Shown: positions 6,521 to 14,310, counted from the first letter of the stretch. The stretch is 33,505 nucleotides of DNA from Bdellovibrio sp. (GCA_020725805.1 DYEF01000003.1:1-33505); one strand, 5' to 3'. The notes: generated by a model from the letters alone, not told the origin. Numbers and translations are program-made.

Positions 6521-8437
6521 ATGAAAAGATTCCTGCTGGCAATCCTGTCCATATCTGTATTGTCTGTCAATCCGATTATTTCCTGTAATGACAGAATAAT
6601 ATATTACGGGAACAATACAGATATAGCGACTGAAGACGGGTCTGGTGATACCGGGATACACAATGAACTTCCTGACGATATCTGCCCCGAAAGATATACT
6701 GAAAATAATCTCGAACTGTTTCCTGCCCCAAAGAATATATTCGGGACAGACAGAAGAATCGAGGTCAAAAATTTCGAATTTATAACTGATGGCAATAAAG
6801 ATATTGATGATTTTTTCAATGAATTCACCGGTTTTTACAGAAATACCGAAGAAAAACACGACGGAGATATAACGAATTTGAGAATATACACATTTTCAGG
6901 AATCAAAGGTTTATCAGAAAAGTGCAAAATATCACCAACAGAAAAACCAGATTCATACTATCTGAAAATTATAAAGGAGTTAAATGGTGCGGTAATCTAC
7001 ATAGTGGCAGACGGAAAGGAGGGATTTCTCAACGGGGCAAAGACGATAGCCCATCTTCTTTACAAACAGAATCTCATTGAGACAGCAATATTCGACTATC
7101 CTGATGTAAAATTCAGAGGAGTTGCAGAGGCATTTTACGGAAAACCGTGGGACAGTAGAGACCGGCTCGATGTTATGTACTTTCTTGCAATGCTGAAGTT
7201 CAATATGTTTTTATACTCTCCCAAATCCGACCCCTATGCTTGGGCAATGTGGAGGACACCTTTTGATTCGGCAGAGGAAGATAAACTCAGAGAGCTGGCT
7301 AGACAATCAAAGAGACTCGGCATAATCCCCTGCTACGGGGTCGGGCCCGGCTATGACATAAAATTTTCAAATAATAAAGATTACTCAACACTTTTATACA
7401 AATACCGCAAACTTATAAGCTTTGGCTTCGACAGCTGTCTGGTTCTTGCTTTCGATGACACACAGAAGAGCCTCTCAGACGAAGACATCGGAAAATTTAC
7501 AGATATGGCAGAGGCACAGATATATCTAGCAAAAAGACTCTACGAAGATATAAGAAATATAAAACCGGATATAATGATGGCTTTTGTTCCAAACGATTAC
7601 ACAACGAACTGGGCTAAAAATGATACCTACCTTAGAAAGATCTCAATTGAGCTCAAAAATCTTTATTCGATAGCCTGGACCGGACCCGAGGTAGTCTCGC
7701 CTTCAATCACCACAAAGGATATCGACGAAATAGAATCCATTATGCAGGTCACACCGGTCATTGCCGATAATTATCCCGTATGTGACCTTATGTTCAACGG
7801 AGGAGCGGCCTTTCTCGGGCCCATCACAGGACGGGAGGCGGCAATATTCAAAAGGATAACGATGTATGCATCGAATCCGATGAGATATGCGATTTCAAAT
7901 ATCATACCGCTTGGTACAATTGCAGATATGCTCTGGTCGCCCGAAAAATACGAGAGTGAAACCTCGTTTTTAAATTCGATAAAATTCTTTGCCAAAACCG
8001 GCAGAGAAAAGGATATCTATGAGTTTGCTACAAATCTGAGGTCGTCCCTTATATCCGGGAGAGAATCACCAGAACTAAAGGAGGAGATAGAAAATTTTCT
8101 TAAAGAAGCGGGCAACTGTGAATCAATTCATTATCAAACCTTGAAAGAGTCGTTTTTCGAAAGATTTATTTCAATGGAGGAGATACTCAAAGGTGCATCT
8201 GACAGGAGATTTACTACAGAGATGCGGCCATGGATAAGCAAGCTGAAAGATTACGGTATAGCGGGCAACAGGGCACTCGAATTGCTGAAGAAAAAATGCA
8301 CAGGCGAAAAGATTTCGGAGCAGGAACTCAGATGGTTTGAGCAGACAAATATGCTTCTTAAGGAAGACAAATACAGAATCTGCGGAGAAATTATGAATAA
8401 CTTTCTCTCACAGGTTTATGAGAGAATAACAGACTGA
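6521..8437 (+). CDS. GH84 family beta-N-acetylglucosaminidase, lipoprotein
   Basis: 638 residues. The N-terminal signal ends in a lipobox (Ile-Ile-Ser-Cys22), followed by an Asp/Thr/Gly-rich linker, so it is probably anchored in the outer membrane or exposed on the surface. An N-terminal alpha/beta domain (about 60-190) leads into the catalytic TIM barrel: FRG at 198-200, EAFYGKPW at 203-210, YSPKSDPY with Lys235, and the catalytic Asp pair in FDDT at 312-313. IAWTGPEVVS (about 384-393) and DNYP (416-419) are further GH84 landmarks, and a C-terminal helical region completes the usual architecture. GH84 enzymes release terminal beta-linked GlcNAc by substrate-assisted catalysis; members include O-GlcNAcases and bacterial hyaluronidase-type enzymes. 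The natural substrate is unknown. The gene stands alone between repeat-rich gaps, starts 7 nt after GAGGAG, and has its own promoter. Confidence 0.92.
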   Translation: MKRFLLAILSISVLSVNPIISCNDRIIYYGNNTDIATEDGSGDTGIHNELPDDICPERYTENNLELFPAPKNIFGTDRRIEVKNFEFITDGNKDIDDFFNEFTGFYRNTEEKHDGDITNLRIYTFSGIKGLSEKCKISPTEKPDSYYLKIIKELNGAVIYIVADGKEGFLNGAKTIAHLLYKQNLIETAIFDYPDVKFRGVAEAFYGKPWDSRDRLDVMYFLAMLKFNMFLYSPKSDPYAWAMWRTPFDSAEEDKLRELARQSKRLGIIPCYGVGPGYDIKFSNNKDYSTLLYKYRKLISFGFDSCLVLAFDDTQKSLSDEDIGKFTDMAEAQIYLAKRLYEDIRNIKPDIMMAFVPNDYTTNWAKNDTYLRKISIELKNLYSIAWTGPEVVSPSITTKDIDEIESIMQVTPVIADNYPVCDLMFNGGAAFLGPITGREAAIFKRITMYASNPMRYAISNIIPLGTIADMLWSPEKYESETSFLNSIKFFAKTGREKDIYEFATNLRSSLISGRESPELKEEIENFLKEAGNCESIHYQTLKESFFERFISMEEILKGASDRRFTTEMRPWISKLKDYGIAGNRALELLKKKCTGEKISEQELRWFEQTNMLLKEDKYRICGEIMNNFLSQVYERITD

Positions 8438-8464
8438 TTAAAATTAAAACTCTTATTTTTAATC
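8436..8464 (+). terminator. Weak A/T-rich hairpin after the GH84 gene
   Basis: GATTAAAA (8436-8443) can pair with TTTTAATC (8457-8464), the stem beginning at the stop codon. The stem is nearly all A-T and the downstream T-run is part of the stem, so termination strength is doubtful. Confidence 0.3.
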
Positions 8465-8492
8465 TGAACCAAGCCGGATTTTCATCAGGGCC

Positions 8493-8568
8493 AAAGTGCT
8501 AAAGGCGAAAGTCTAAAGTTATTAATAAAAAGTATTAAATGAGATCTTCAGCTCTTAAGCCTTCAGCT
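8493..8568. repeat. Short-period degenerate repeats downstream of the GH84 gene
   Basis: Four 6-8 bp units beginning AAAG (AAAGTGCT, AAAGGCG, AAAGTCT, AAAGTT) lie at 8493-8520. Three CTTCAGC/CTTAAGC-type units lie at 8546-8568. The latter match the tract at 6385-6415 on the other side of the GH84 gene. The rest of this 205-bp convergent gap has a 5-bp-arm hairpin at 8581-8593 and nothing else recognisable. Confidence 0.6.
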
Positions 8569-8642
8569 CTATAATCCAAAAAGAGTATCTCTTATCCTCG
8601 GTGAAAAAAGCAGATACAGTCTTCTCGATGAAGAGAACTGGC

Positions 8643-9188
8643 CTAACTATTCTTATTATTCCGCTCGAGTATAAAATAAGAGACAAAGATTCTAGCCTTT
8701 CCCAGTGCTACATACGCCTTGCCAAGGAATAGGTCCTTGTTATCGGGATATACCTGAACCAGATAATCTCGCAGGAATCTTGCAGGATCATATATTGGGT
8801 TTTTATCACTTGCACCATAGTTTATAAGAATCGCATTTGGATACTTATTTTCTACAGGATCGTCTTTTGCAGGATATACCTCATAAAATGCATATCTCGG
8901 TGCACCTGTATCTATCCAGTCATCGATTATGCCGTTCTGGACAACTTTCAGATTATAGCCTTTGATTCTCTCCGTCGGGGATTTCGGCTCTGAATCAGCG
9001 GTAAATCCCTTCTTGAACTTTCTGAAGCCGAGTACACCCGTAAGGTCGAATGTATTGTAACCTTTGAATTCCCAGCCGCAGAGGTCTCTTACATCCGGCA
9101 TTGTGCCGCTCTGCATTATGGCTTCAAGCTTATCATTCGAACTGAGTGCAAGCTCAATGTATGTAAGTTTCTTCTCTTTGCTCTTCAT
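8643..9188 (-). CDS. Conserved hypothetical protein in the GntR/epimerase operon
   Basis: 181 residues, soluble, no signal peptide or membrane segment. I do not recognise a named family. The sequence looks like a real, compact domain: GTMPD (28-32), LCGWEFKGYNTFDLTG (36-51), FRKFKKGF, IKGYNLKVVQNG, RYAFYEVYP, YPNAILINYG, RFLRDYLVQVYPDNKDLFLGKAYVALG and a C-terminal FILER. The many short alternating strands and aromatic residues suggest a beta-rich fold such as a small barrel; that is inference. The ATG follows AGGAGGT closely, and the gene begins 18 nt after the epimerase gene, so it is the last gene of the GntR operon and probably works with the epimerase/dehydrogenase on a lipid or sterol-like substrate. 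Confidence 0.75.
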   Translation of the reverse strand: MKSKEKKLTYIELALSSNDKLEAIMQSGTMPDVRDLCGWEFKGYNTFDLTGVLGFRKFKKGFTADSEPKSPTERIKGYNLKVVQNGIIDDWIDTGAPRYAFYEVYPAKDDPVENKYPNAILINYGASDKNPIYDPARFLRDYLVQVYPDNKDLFLGKAYVALGKARIFVSYFILERNNKNS

Positions 9189-9206
9189 AATACACCTCCT
9201 GATAAT

Positions 9207-10265
9207 TTACATATCAAAATATCTTCCTTCTTTATACCACTTCGACGCCTCGATGAGACCTTCCTTGGGGTCGGGATAGAGAAATTTATAACCGGTCGCT
9301 TTGAGTTTCTCGTTCGAATACAGAAAATCGAGGTTCATCATCCCGAGCTGGTCTTTCTCAAGAAGTCCTTTCCCTTTTTTGAGCACCTTCTGTGATACAT
9401 AGGCATCAATATCTGCAATAAAGAGCAGTATATCCTTAATTGCACCCACGGGAACAGGCGGAAGTACCATAAACGGTTTCCCGTATATGGCGGCAATAAA
9501 TCTCATCACCTCGATCATTGTCATTCTGGAATCGTCATTCGAATTGTAAATCTCGTTTTCTGCCTCCTGTTTCTGTGCAAGATAGAGGGCCATATTGCAT
9601 ACATCCCTGACGTGCACAAACGGAACGTGGGTATTCATATTGGCAGGAAGACCTAACATACCTGCCTTGTAACCTGTCTTGAGGAAATCGACACCGCCGT
9701 AAAACTGCCTGATACCATAAACGGTTGTCGGTCTAAGGATTGTGTACTTTATTCCGTGCTTCTTGCCGTATAACATTGTTGTAAATTCCTGAAACCATTT
9801 GGCCCTCTGATAATTATTGGGCGGGTCAGGCGGTGTCTCTTCGGTAAACGGAGTATATTCGGGTTTAGGTTCACCGTAAACTCCGCCGGCTCCCCACAGC
9901 ACAAATCTCTTGACCCCCTGATTCTTTCTGATAGCCTCAAGCAGATTCACTGTCCCCTGAACATTGACTTTGTACAGAACCTCCCATGGCGCAGAATAGC
10001 TGAATACCGATGCAACGTGGAAGACATAATCCACATCGAGCGGCAGTTTCTCCACCTCCTTCTGGCTCGTAATGTCGCACGGAATCAGTTTTTGAGCCAT
10101 CTTCTGTGTGGTCAGAACACACTCCTTTTTAATCGGCTCCTGTGCGTTGATAGTTGACTGAACATCAGTCGCGATTACTTCGTGCCCGTGTTCGGCAAGC
10201 AGCTCAACCATATGTGAGCCGATAAAACCGCAGGCACCTGTTACTAAACACTTAAACTTGGGCAT
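9207..10265 (-). CDS. NAD(P)-dependent epimerase/dehydratase, extended SDR (3-beta-HSD-like)
   Basis: 352 residues using the ATG at 10265, which is preceded by AAGGAGG at a normal distance. An upstream in-frame start would run deep into the regulator gene and is rejected. The Rossmann fold starts at residue 5 with the GACGFIG dinucleotide-binding loop (10-16), Asp35 follows the second strand, and the catalytic Tyr-x-x-x-Lys is YQRAK (152-156). HVRDV near 218-222 and a Ser/Thr-containing active-site region before the Tyr fit extended SDRs of the epimerase/3-beta-hydroxysteroid dehydrogenase group. The substrate is not determinable; nucleotide sugar, sterol or isoprenoid-like hydroxyl groups are all possible. 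The start overlaps the last 14 bases of the GntR gene, so translation is probably coupled and the operon controlled by that regulator. Confidence 0.88.
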   Translation of the reverse strand: MPKFKCLVTGACGFIGSHMVELLAEHGHEVIATDVQSTINAQEPIKKECVLTTQKMAQKLIPCDITSQKEVEKLPLDVDYVFHVASVFSYSAPWEVLYKVNVQGTVNLLEAIRKNQGVKRFVLWGAGGVYGEPKPEYTPFTEETPPDPPNNYQRAKWFQEFTTMLYGKKHGIKYTILRPTTVYGIRQFYGGVDFLKTGYKAGMLGLPANMNTHVPFVHVRDVCNMALYLAQKQEAENEIYNSNDDSRMTMIEVMRFIAAIYGKPFMVLPPVPVGAIKDILLFIADIDAYVSQKVLKKGKGLLEKDQLGMMNLDFLYSNEKLKATGYKFLYPDPKEGLIEASKWYKEGRYFDM

Positions 10266-10992
10266 CCCTAACCTCCTTGAATAATTTAAATAATGTTTTA
10301 TCAAGATTATCAAAATGTTCTCTCGTTGCCAGATAGGCCGCCTCAGGGCTCCCCTTCTCGATAGCGTTATAGATATTCTCCTGAGACCTGTAATATTCCT
10401 CTGTAATTGTCCAGAATCTGCCAAACTCTGAAAAGGCATCATCGGTAATTTCCCTGATAGTATTGAAAAACCAGATCAGAACAAGTGAACGGCTCGAATC
10501 CACAATAGCCTTTAAAAAATTCATCTCAAGCTCATAAGCCCTTGCATTATCCTGTGTCCCGATATTCATCTTTATTTCATCGAGGGAATTTCGTATAATC
10601 TTCAGTGTGTTTCTGTCCCGTTTCTCTGCTGCAATCCGGGCGATTTCTGCAAGTCCGGCCGAACGGACCCTCAGACTGTCGAAAATTATCTCGAGTTTAA
10701 GGTCAAAATCCTTTGTGTTCCTGATAATAGCAGATAAGAGATTAATCTTCCCTTCTTTCTTGAAGTCCAGAATTTCAATACCTCCGCCCTGTCTGATCTT
10801 TATGAGGCCGTCCTTTTCGAGCAGTTTCAGGGCCTCGCGCAGGGTATTTCTGTTTGTCCCGAATCTCGTTGCCAGCTCCCGCTCGGCCGGTAGTCTTTCG
10901 CCTGCCTGTATTTCACCGGAGATAATAAGTTCTCTCAGCCTAGTGGCAACCTGCTCGGAGATATTAACTTTTTTTACTTTTACAAAATTCAA
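10252..10992 (-). CDS. FadR-subfamily GntR transcriptional regulator
   Basis: 246 residues. The N-terminal winged helix (about 8-76) has LPAERELATRFGTNRNTLREALKLLE-type recognition features of GntR proteins. The rest is an all-helical FCD-type effector domain, and the length is close to that of E. coli FadR (239). FCD domains that bind metal and small acids carry several histidines. Here only one His is visible in the C-terminal half (in REHFDNL), so the metal site appears absent and an acyl-CoA-like ligand is plausible; this is inference. It is the first gene of a three-gene minus-strand operon with the epimerase and the 181-residue protein. A perfect FadR-family operator (11014-11026) lies between its promoter and start, implying autoregulation. 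Confidence 0.9.
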   Translation of the reverse strand: MNFVKVKKVNISEQVATRLRELIISGEIQAGERLPAERELATRFGTNRNTLREALKLLEKDGLIKIRQGGGIEILDFKKEGKINLLSAIIRNTKDFDLKLEIIFDSLRVRSAGLAEIARIAAEKRDRNTLKIIRNSLDEIKMNIGTQDNARAYELEMNFLKAIVDSSRSLVLIWFFNTIREITDDAFSEFGRFWTITEEYYRSQENIYNAIEKGSPEAAYLATREHFDNLDKTLFKLFKEVRDAQV

Positions 10993-11013
10993 AGAATCCT
11001 CTTATCGGCAAAA

Positions 11014-11026
11014 GTGGTTTAACCAC
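11014..11026. promoter_or_regulatory. FadR-family operator GTGGTTTAACCAC
   Basis: A perfect inverted repeat with 6-bp arms around one base. Its core TGGTTTAACCA fits the TGGT-N3-ACCA pattern known for FadR-subfamily GntR regulators. It lies 22 bp upstream of the GntR start codon. Two further TGGTTT half-sites follow on the same side (11027-11041), overlapping the -10 region. Confidence 0.7.
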
Positions 11027-11032
11027 CAAACC

Positions 11033-11059
11033 ATTAAACCAGTTTTGAAAATATGTCAA
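11033..11059 (-). promoter_or_regulatory. Promoter of the GntR operon
   Basis: On the minus strand TTGACA (11054-11059) is followed after a short 15-nt spacer by TTTAAT (11033-11038). The operator sits immediately downstream, a position suited to repression. Confidence 0.5.
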
Positions 11060-11155
11060 GTTAAAAGTTATCAGACCGCAGGCCCCAAAAGAGGTGCCAG
11101 GCAGACTCTTTATTAACCTATTGATTTTACGGGCTTTTTATGACATTTTAAGGTG

Positions 11156-11207
11156 CCAGGTAAAGATACGGCTTCCAGGTAAAGATACGGCTTCAAGATA
11201 CGGTTTC
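11156..11207. repeat. 19-bp tandem repeat, 2.6 copies
   Basis: CCAGGTAAAGATACGGCTT occurs twice in perfect tandem (11156-11174, 11175-11193), followed by a truncated third copy (11194-11207). The first copy is joined to an AGGTGCCAGG box at 11151, itself similar to the box at 11095. No coding function is visible. Confidence 0.85.
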
Positions 11208-11323
11208 ATTTTTGGTTCCCGTTTTCTTTTCTTCCCGGTTCAGCCGGCAAATCTTCCTGATTCCATTTTCAAACCAATTTAACAGATAAACAGGTTGCTC
11301 AACGGTTTAAAGGCTGAAAATAT

Positions 11324-11352
11324 TTGCATAAACCCGATTAACAGACTATACG
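11324..11352 (+). promoter_or_regulatory. Promoter just upstream of the FAD oxidoreductase
   Basis: TTGCAT (11324-11329), 17 nt, TATACG (11347-11352). The -10 box ends only 11 nt before the ATG at 11364, which would leave a leader of about 5 nt. No Shine-Dalgarno sequence is present, so leaderless-type translation is possible. Confidence 0.4.
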
Positions 11353-11363
11353 GAATCTTTATT

Positions 11364-12611
11364 ATGAAGGTTCTTATCGCAGGCGGCGGCCCATCAGGAC
11401 TGCTAACAGGATATTATCTCTCAAAAAACGGAATGAGTATAACAATAGCCGAAAAATCCGGTAAAACAGGTGGTCTTCTGAAAACCGTCAGCATCGACGG
11501 AATCGAGATCGAGGCAGTATATCACCACATTCTTTTCAACGACGACTATCTTCTGCGGCTGATAAGCGAACTGAGTCTTGAGGAGAAACTGAACTGGCAC
11601 AGGAGCAGAATAGCTCTTTATACACACAACAAGTATTATGACATTTCAACCCCTTTTAATTATCTGCTGCTTGACATAATAGATACAAAAAAAAGATTTT
11701 CTCTTGTCAGAAATCTCGCCTTTCCGGATACCGGCGCAAAAAGCCTGAGGGAGTTATTCGGAGAAGATGTATACAGAACGTTTATCGAAGATATGCTCAT
11801 AAACAAATTCGGGGAATATGCTGACAGGATTCATCCGGAATGGTTTATAAGCAAGCTAAAAAAACGGGGAAGGTCCAGATGCGTTATATATGAAAGGCTC
11901 GGTTACCTGAACGGCTCTTTCAGGTCTTTCTGTGAACGAACAGAGGACTTCATTATAAGACAGAACGGGAAGATACTTACAAATACCATAATTAAGAGCA
12001 TCAGAATTAAAGATAAAGGCTTTGTGGTAAATCTAAATGGCATTGCCTGTGAGTTTGACAGAATAGTCTTTACAATTTCCCCACACGATATCGCTGAACT
12101 ACTAAGGGATGCAGACTCTGAATTTGCACAGAGGCTGATGAATCTGGATTTTATGTCCAACATAACGATGTTGCTATACACCAGAAAAAACCTGACCGGC
12201 TATTACTGGATAAATATCGCCGACAGAAACATAAAACTCACCGGAATAATTTCACAATCTAACTTTGTAAGATATAAGAACGTAAAAGGTTTTTTTACAT
12301 ATATTTCCCTGTACCTGTCAAAGAAAGATCCGATGCTTTCTGAAAATACCTCCCGGATAAAAGATCTTATTCTATCAGAACTAAAAAAGATGGGCATTGA
12401 TGTGAGCAATAATGATATTATCGATTACAGAATTACAAAGACCGAATATGCCCAGCCGTTATATTTATCCTCAGATGACCTGATTCTCTCCCAGATGAAA
12501 ACTCCTGTTGAAGGCATATACATATTAAACAACCATTCCATTCTGCCGGAAGACAGGGGATTGAACAACATTATTTACAAGGCAAACCTGCTCTCCGGTC
12601 TCATCCGGTAG
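11364..12611 (+). CDS. FAD-dependent oxidoreductase, protoporphyrinogen-oxidase/amine-oxidase-like
   Basis: 415 residues from the ATG at 11364, chosen because the flavin-binding beta-alpha-beta unit then begins directly (MKVLIAGGGPSGLLTGYYLS, with Glu33-Lys34 ending strand 2). GGLLKTV follows, as in the amine oxidase, phytoene desaturase and protoporphyrinogen oxidase-like superfamily. A TTG start 69 nt upstream is less likely. The C-terminal part has ILNNHSILPEDRGLNNII, where a second FAD-binding motif normally lies. Substrate unknown. Such enzymes often sit in polysaccharide or lipid-glycan clusters, and the convergent neighbour is a membrane glycosyltransferase whose 3' end overlaps this gene by 11 bp. 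The start lacks a ribosome site and the promoter is very close. Confidence 0.82.
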   Translation: MKVLIAGGGPSGLLTGYYLSKNGMSITIAEKSGKTGGLLKTVSIDGIEIEAVYHHILFNDDYLLRLISELSLEEKLNWHRSRIALYTHNKYYDISTPFNYLLLDIIDTKKRFSLVRNLAFPDTGAKSLRELFGEDVYRTFIEDMLINKFGEYADRIHPEWFISKLKKRGRSRCVIYERLGYLNGSFRSFCERTEDFIIRQNGKILTNTIIKSIRIKDKGFVVNLNGIACEFDRIVFTISPHDIAELLRDADSEFAQRLMNLDFMSNITMLLYTRKNLTGYYWINIADRNIKLTGIISQSNFVRYKNVKGFFTYISLYLSKKDPMLSENTSRIKDLILSELKKMGIDVSNNDIIDYRITKTEYAQPLYLSSDDLILSQMKTPVEGIYILNNHSILPEDRGLNNIIYKANLLSGLIR

Positions 12612-14115
12612 TCTCTCTGTCCCTCTTTTTCAGACGGAAGACCCTGATAACCTTCTTCTTCTTTGTAAAATGGAACTCCCAGATCTGAGATTTTTCAAAA
12701 TTCTTGTCAAGAATATCCATGTTCAGGAGACAGACCTTTTTCTGATACAGGTCTTTGTGCCTTTCACAATTCTCCCAGAGTATCAGATAAAAGTCCTTTG
12801 TCATTGCATCCGCAATAAGATATTCAGGATTTATTATATCCTCCACATATCCGAACTTATCCATTGGAGGAAAATAACTCTCTTCAGGGGCTTTGTAATA
12901 ATCAAATGCCCTTGTATGATAAATCGGCAGGTTAATAAAGACAGACTTACTGATATCTATCTCCTTATAACTTCCCGAATTTCTGAATTCTTTCAGGATA
13001 TTTTTTTCTATCCCATAGGAAGGCCAGAAGGCAAATACCTGTTTTTCAAATATTGCGTAGGAGAGAAAAGCCTTGATCGCCAGCAAAACAACGATAATCC
13101 ATATAACCTTCAGGGATAATCTTGACAATACGAATCCTGCCAGCACAGAAGAAAATGCGATGAGCGGAATGATATAATAAATTCTCGTAAGCGGCAGAAA
13201 TACAGATATCATCACCAGAGACAGAAAGCAGAAAAGCAGACCAAACAGAAAGAACCTGAATAGCGTATTATTGTAACACTCCTTTAAGATATTCAGAATC
13301 TCCCTTATGTGTGTGCTTACAACAGCAGCAAACAAGACCAACAGGATTGTATCAAAATCATCAAACAGATTATAGAACCACCTTGTCATTATTTTTAAAT
13401 TCACAGGAAAAAGTTCGGACTCTGCCTTGCCAAAATAAAAAAGCCAGAAATAATAGGGAGAGACGACGATTACTGCGGCAATCAGCGGCAGCAGGCACTT
13501 CAGGAAAATACCGGCATTTCTGAAAACTACAATACCACCCAAAAGAACAGCACCCATAAAAATAACAGAGATTGGCTGTGTAACGAGTGACAGGAGCGAA
13601 AACAGGAATAAAAATATTGAGTCCCTCAGATTACAGTTTCTTAAATTTCTGTACAGAAAGAAAGAAAAGAGGAAGAAAGAGAGCACAAAGAGAGGAAGGA
13701 GCCTTGCATTTCTCGAAAAGGCTATCAGCATCCCGTTGACCGACAGCATAAATGCAGAAAGCAGTCTTGTCTTTCTGTCGAATTCTTCGCCCTTTATAGT
13801 CAATAAAACCAGCAGAAGCAGAAGGAAAATAATCAGCGAGAGTAATCTCGCAAAAAGATCTGTGTTCCCGTCCGGCATAATCAGCAGCCAGTATTTCAGC
13901 AGCATCGGGGGAAGAAATCCGTGATGATTCGCCGCACAGTTGATAAAATAATCATATCCGCTCAGATTCCTAATCCACCTTATATAGTCAATCTCCTTCA
14001 TGTTCAGGCCGTATTTGTCAGGCGGAGGGACAAGCCGTAAAAGCAGGGAGAATACAACCACAACCGCTGAAAGGAAATAATATCTGTATTTTTCAGAAGT
14101 ATTGATAACAGCCAT
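12601..14115 (-). CDS. Integral membrane glycosyltransferase, GT-C (GT39/ArnT-like)
   Basis: 504 residues with many hydrophobic helices (first at about 12-27, then about 80-106 and repeatedly to about 340) and a soluble C-terminal part of about 130 residues. Between the first two helices is a loop with acidic residues (about 32-43, LNMKEIDYIRW) at the place where GT-C enzymes carry their catalytic Asp/Glu. HHGFLPPMLLKYWL and SRNARLLPLF resemble the conserved His-containing and arginine-rich loops of PMT/ArnT-type transferases. These enzymes move a sugar from a polyprenyl-phosphate donor onto lipid, protein or glycan on the outer face of the inner membrane. Acceptor unknown. It converges on the FAD oxidoreductase gene with an 11-bp overlap of the 3' ends. 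The ATG lacks a clear ribosome site and the apparent promoter leaves only about 4 nt of leader. Confidence 0.8.
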   Translation of the reverse strand: MAVINTSEKYRYYFLSAVVVVFSLLLRLVPPPDKYGLNMKEIDYIRWIRNLSGYDYFINCAANHHGFLPPMLLKYWLLIMPDGNTDLFARLLSLIIFLLLLLVLLTIKGEEFDRKTRLLSAFMLSVNGMLIAFSRNARLLPLFVLSFFLFSFFLYRNLRNCNLRDSIFLFLFSLLSLVTQPISVIFMGAVLLGGIVVFRNAGIFLKCLLPLIAAVIVVSPYYFWLFYFGKAESELFPVNLKIMTRWFYNLFDDFDTILLVLFAAVVSTHIREILNILKECYNNTLFRFFLFGLLFCFLSLVMISVFLPLTRIYYIIPLIAFSSVLAGFVLSRLSLKVIWIIVVLLAIKAFLSYAIFEKQVFAFWPSYGIEKNILKEFRNSGSYKEIDISKSVFINLPIYHTRAFDYYKAPEESYFPPMDKFGYVEDIINPEYLIADAMTKDFYLILWENCERHKDLYQKKVCLLNMDILDKNFEKSQIWEFHFTKKKKVIRVFRLKKRDRETTG

Positions 14116-14125
14116 TTAGGACAGA

Positions 14126-14153
14126 TTTTTACCACAGATATTGTTCGAATCAA
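14126..14153 (-). promoter_or_regulatory. Promoter close to the glycosyltransferase start
   Basis: On the minus strand TTGATT (14148-14153), 16 nt, TAAAAA (14126-14131), ending 10 nt before the ATG at 14115. No Shine-Dalgarno sequence lies between. Confidence 0.3.
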
Positions 14154-14256
14154 GAAAAATTCAGGCAGAGCACTTTAATCAAAGCCGCAAAAAAACGGCA
14201 TAGCAGATTCAGAAATCCGTAACCTGTGCCTACCGCAAGCAACATCAAAAAACACC

Positions 14257-14275
14257 TTTGACACACTGTGTCAAA
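14257..14275. promoter_or_regulatory. Perfect 19-bp palindrome, putative operator of the acyl-CoA dehydrogenase gene
   Basis: TTTGACACACTGTGTCAAA has 9-bp arms that are perfect complements around a central C. It lies 6 bp upstream of the -35 box of the acyl-CoA dehydrogenase promoter. The symmetry is typical of a dimeric helix-turn-helix regulator. It differs from the TGGT-N3-ACCA site of the GntR operon, so a different regulator (for example TetR-type) is likely. Confidence 0.7.
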
Positions 14276-14281
14276 AAATGC

Positions 14282-14310
14282 TTGACTTAATCTGTTATAT
14301 TTTATACATT
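14282..14310 (+). promoter_or_regulatory. Strong sigma70-type promoter of the acyl-CoA dehydrogenase gene
   Basis: TTGACT (14282-14287), a 17-nt spacer, TACATT (14305-14310). The start codon at 14360 is about 43 nt below the expected transcription start. Confidence 0.65.

Larger units (their letters stand above)
10993..11363. other. 371-bp divergent intergenic region
   Basis: Between the minus-strand GntR operon and the plus-strand FAD oxidoreductase. It holds a FadR-type operator and promoter for the GntR gene (11014-11059), two AGGTGCCAGG boxes (near 11095 and 11151), a 19-bp tandem repeat (11156-11207), a T/C-rich stretch (11208-11250) and a promoter just before the oxidoreductase start (11324-11352). 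No gene is visible in it. Confidence 0.6.

Noticed and set aside
10266-10442. An N-terminal extension of the SDR enzyme gene by 59 codons
   Set aside because: The extension lies inside the GntR gene in another frame, is basic and low in hydrophobic order, and the AAGGAGG plus Rossmann motif fix the start at 10265.
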